Positions 61,856 to 64,000 of a DNA stretch of 64,000 bases are shown here, piece by piece. Origin of the DNA: Picocystis sp. L7. Its lineage: Eukaryota > Chlorophyta > Picocystophyceae > Picocystales > Picocystaceae. The DNA lies in contig QXJR01000013.1 of the NCBI GenBank assembly GCA_020975725.1, forward strand, positions 124,001 through 188,000. Direction: 5' to 3'. The notes beneath the pieces are model-generated. The model saw only the letters and a list, made by a program, of their open reading frames with translations. It did not search any database and was not told the origin of the DNA. The position numbers and the translations under genes were made by a program. Position 1 is the first letter of the stretch; the number at the start of each line of letters is the position of its first letter.

Positions 61856-62491
61856 TCAAAAATTGAAGAAGTCCGTGATTCGTTTGGTGGAAGGTTTGTC
61901 CGGAGTGACGGGCTTGGTCGAGGGTTTTTCTTTCGCATCCTCCTTCTCCCGCTTGTGCAGCTTTTTGGCCTCTCCATCGACGAGCGCCAGGTGTTCGTCC
62001 ACGAACTCCAGCGGTGGGAACTTCCGCGCTGCTGCGTGCACGTCTTCGAATCTAATGGCTTTCCTATTTAAGCTAGCAGCTACTTTGCCCGATTCCAACG
62101 CGAGGAACTCTAAGAACGCTTCCGTCGCGACGGCCACGTTCTCGACCGCTTCTTTGGAGACCTTTTTGACGTCCTCGTCCAACAGGATGATTTTGCGGAC
62201 CATGCTGAGCGGGATGGTCAGGGCTCCCTTCTCTTTCTCTCCATCGTTGTTCCCGTCCTCCTCTCCATCCACGTCCATCTTTTCGGCCGCCTCTGCGGCT
62301 TCTTTCTCGGCCATTTCCGCATATTTGCGCTTCTCTTCGTCCGATTTGTTCCGCCACTTCTCCCCCAACGCCTTGGCCACGTCGGCCACCGACACCTTCT
62401 CCGCCCCTCCGGCGATCAGATCCTCCTTCGTCCTCTTCCGTTCGATCTCGCTGAACACGAAATACGCGCTCCTCTTCCCGCGCCTGCCCAT
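61856..62491 (-). CDS. HMG-box plus histone-fold (NF-YC/DPB3-like) protein with PIP-like tail
   Basis: This is a 211-residue single exon. Residues about 5-68 are an HMG box (KRSAYFVFSEIERKR, VAKALGEKWRNKSDEEKRKYAEMAEKEA). After an acidic linker, residues 91-170 form a histone fold (LTIPLSMVRKIILLDEDVKKVSKEAV, FLEFLALESG, RKAIRFEDVHAAARKF) like POLE4/DPB3/CHRAC15, subunits of DNA polymerase epsilon and chromatin-assembly complexes. The end (TKRITDFF, 202-209) is close to a PCNA-interacting PIP box, with Thr in place of the usual first Gln. HMG, histone fold and PIP in one small protein is unusual; a replication-coupled chromatin role is inference. Confidence 0.87.
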   Translation of the reverse strand: MGRRGKRSAYFVFSEIERKRTKEDLIAGGAEKVSVADVAKALGEKWRNKSDEEKRKYAEMAEKEAAEAAEKMDVDGEEDGNNDGEKEKGALTIPLSMVRKIILLDEDVKKVSKEAVENVAVATEAFLEFLALESGKVAASLNRKAIRFEDVHAAARKFPPLEFVDEHLALVDGEAKKLHKREKEDAKEKPSTKPVTPDKPSTKRITDFFNF

Positions 62492-62741
62492 CGCAGCGAT
62501 GCGAAGCGGAGAGATACGCGCCAAAAGAAAACAGTCCAGTGCGAGACTCAACACCTACCAGGCCCTGGTTCGGGCGTGGCCCTCCGCCCTTGTTCGAGAT
62601 CACCGATTGGTGGATAGCCGAGTCAATCCTCGAATTGGATTGGTGGAGAGGGGGTATTTCCGAGGATGCGGTTGGTGGAGCCGACGAAGAGCGGTGGGTC
62701 GGATGCGCGCGCCACGCGTCGGCGCGACGCGCACGTGCGCG

Positions 62742-64000
62742 TCGCGTGCGCCGCTTGCGGACGCTCTGAGACATCTGGGAAGCAAGGAACGCACCTTGGA
62801 CCATCCGTTCTACTTTCCGGGACACAAACGAGGCGTTGGATCGTCGGAAATCCTGCGTCGAATCGTCGGACCAGTGGCGCTGCAGCACGACTTGCCGGAA
62901 CTGCCGGAACTGGACAACCTCTTCTGTCCAGAAGGAGCCATCAAGGAGGCGCAGGAGATGGCTGCTGATGCATTCGGAGCAAGGCAGACGTTCTTCCTCG
63001 TGAACGGTACGACGTGCGGCATCCAAGCAGCGGTCATGACCCTCTGCAATCCAGGGAACACACTGGTGTTGCCGAGGAACAGCCATCAAGCCGCTTTCTC
63101 CGCCATGGTGCTGGCAGGAGCGATACCGTTCTACCTGGAACCAGAGGTAGACGAACGATTCAACTTGACCTTCGGTGTGACGGCCGAAAGCGTGCATGAA
63201 GGGATCCTCGCTGCCGCCTCTCGTGAAGGAGGACAGCGACCAGCAGCAGTTCTGGTCACTTCCCCAAACTACCATGGTGCATGCCTGGATCTGAAGTCCA
63301 TCGTTCAGGTTTGTCGGAATTCGGGGGTTCCATTGATCGTTGATGAAGCGCATGGGGCACACTTTCAATTCCACCCAGACCTCCCCACAGCTGCGTTGGC
63401 GGCCGGGGCGGACGTTGCTGTACAATCCACCCATAAAGTGCTGACATCCCTGACGCAAGCCTCCATGCTTCACGTGGGAAACGATCGGATCGACACGGAT
63501 AGGTTGGCTCTTGCATTGCAAACCCTACAATCATCGAGTCCATCCTATCTATTGCTGGCCTCTCTGGATGCATCCCGGCAACAGCTACAGGAGCATGGAT
63601 CTGCGATGCTGTCTGAATCTATCGCACTGGCACAGTGGGCTTTCAAGGAACTGGAGACGATCCCAAACATTGATTTATTAGGAATGGAGGGGATCAAAGC
63701 CCGTTCTGTGATTGCGTTGGACCCACTACGAATTACCGTGGGTCTTCGGGGGCTGGATGTGAACGGGTTCTTGGCAGACGACTTCTTGCGTGAATCCTAT
63801 GGAGTAACTTGCGAGCTGCCCCTTTCAGATTCACTTACGTTTGCAATCGGACCGGGGAACACAACCGAGGACGTCGCTGCACTTCTGCACGCTCTGTCAA
63901 AAATCTCGGAGGAGTTTGCACCATTAGGATGGGGAGTACAGGCAAATAATCTTCCAGTGCGTTCGTTGAGTGCGTCATGGGGACGTGCACAAGTACCTCC
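62742..64000 (+). CDS. Orn/Lys/Arg decarboxylase family (PLP), 3' end off the window
   Basis: This is the N-terminal ~420 residues of a fold-type I PLP enzyme of the Orn/Lys/Arg decarboxylase family. Conserved order: APLADALRHL, HPFYFPGHKRG, LFCPEGAIKEAQ, FGARQTFFLVNGTTCGIQAAVM, SPNYHGACLDL, VDEAHGAHF (PLP-binding Asp and His), and QSTHKVLTSLTQ, whose Lys forms the Schiff base. It continues into LQSSSPSYLLLASLDASRQQL. It makes polyamine or cadaverine precursors by amino acid decarboxylation; the exact substrate is unclear. The 5' exon or true start is not resolved: conservation begins near 62742, and no in-frame Met precedes it closely, so an upstream exon (presequence) is likely. Confidence 0.88.

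Noticed and set aside
62073-63521. 482-codon frame on the minus strand
   Set aside because: It is antisense to the decarboxylase and out of frame with the HMG-histone fold gene; no family features.

Overview
This 64 kb window is nuclear DNA from a photosynthetic eukaryote, most likely a unicellular green (Viridiplantae) alga. The signs are short GT-AG introns, and plant-type homologues: a plant TRAF1/MUSE-type MATH protein, a plant-like complex I NDUFS8, a PAA-type copper ATPase, an NHD1-type NhaD antiporter whose presequence contains VRCSA, a DUF3593 protein, and AP2 domains. I cannot name the species.

Left arm (1-26.2 kb). In order: the 3' part of an ARP8-like gene, ribosomal protein eL36 (three exons, rebuilt here), an SDR, a tandem duplication of a two-gene block (SLC35F5-like transporter plus a JTB-family membrane protein), a WDR89-like protein, two AP2-domain proteins that each carry a transmembrane segment and lie head to head, a SWI/SNF ATPase, the proteasome pair UMP1 and RPT1 tail to tail, NDUFS8, and a long MATH protein.

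Middle (26.2-42.5 kb). Two nested Ty3/gypsy LTR retrotransposons, both on the minus strand. The outer one (A, 26205-42517) has 764-bp LTRs, and the end of its pol frame lies inside the LTR. The inner one (B, 33356-40777) has 558-bp LTRs and carries a complete-looking cytosine-5 DNA methyltransferase domain between RNase H and integrase. Both are flanked by 4-bp target duplications, and the LTR pairs look identical by eye, so both are recent.

Right arm (42.5-64 kb). A DUF3593-like gene, a GPI transamidase catalytic subunit GPI8 fused to an ACT domain, ARL1, NHD1, a dolichyldiphosphatase-like PAP2 enzyme, an ALIX/BRO1 protein, a GRAM-VASt lipid-transfer protein, an Aurora kinase, a copper P-type ATPase, mitochondrial ribosomal protein mS38, an HMG box-histone fold fusion protein with a PIP-like tail, and the start of an Orn/Lys/Arg decarboxylase that runs off the window.

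Organisation. Host genes alternate strand almost without exception, giving tight convergent pairs (often 45-250 bp apart) and shared divergent promoters. Introns are short (about 80-240 bp), concentrated near 5' ends, and mostly use GTGCGT as the donor. A short motif (CCGCAGAGGA or its complement) recurs in three promoter regions of the right arm.

Most unusual content: the pair of membrane-anchored AP2 proteins (one with a torsin/LAP1-like C-terminal domain, one ending in KDEL), the GPI8-ACT fusion, the HMG-histone fold-PIP protein, and the methyltransferase-bearing retrotransposon. All homology calls come from reading the sequence against remembered family features; no search was run.
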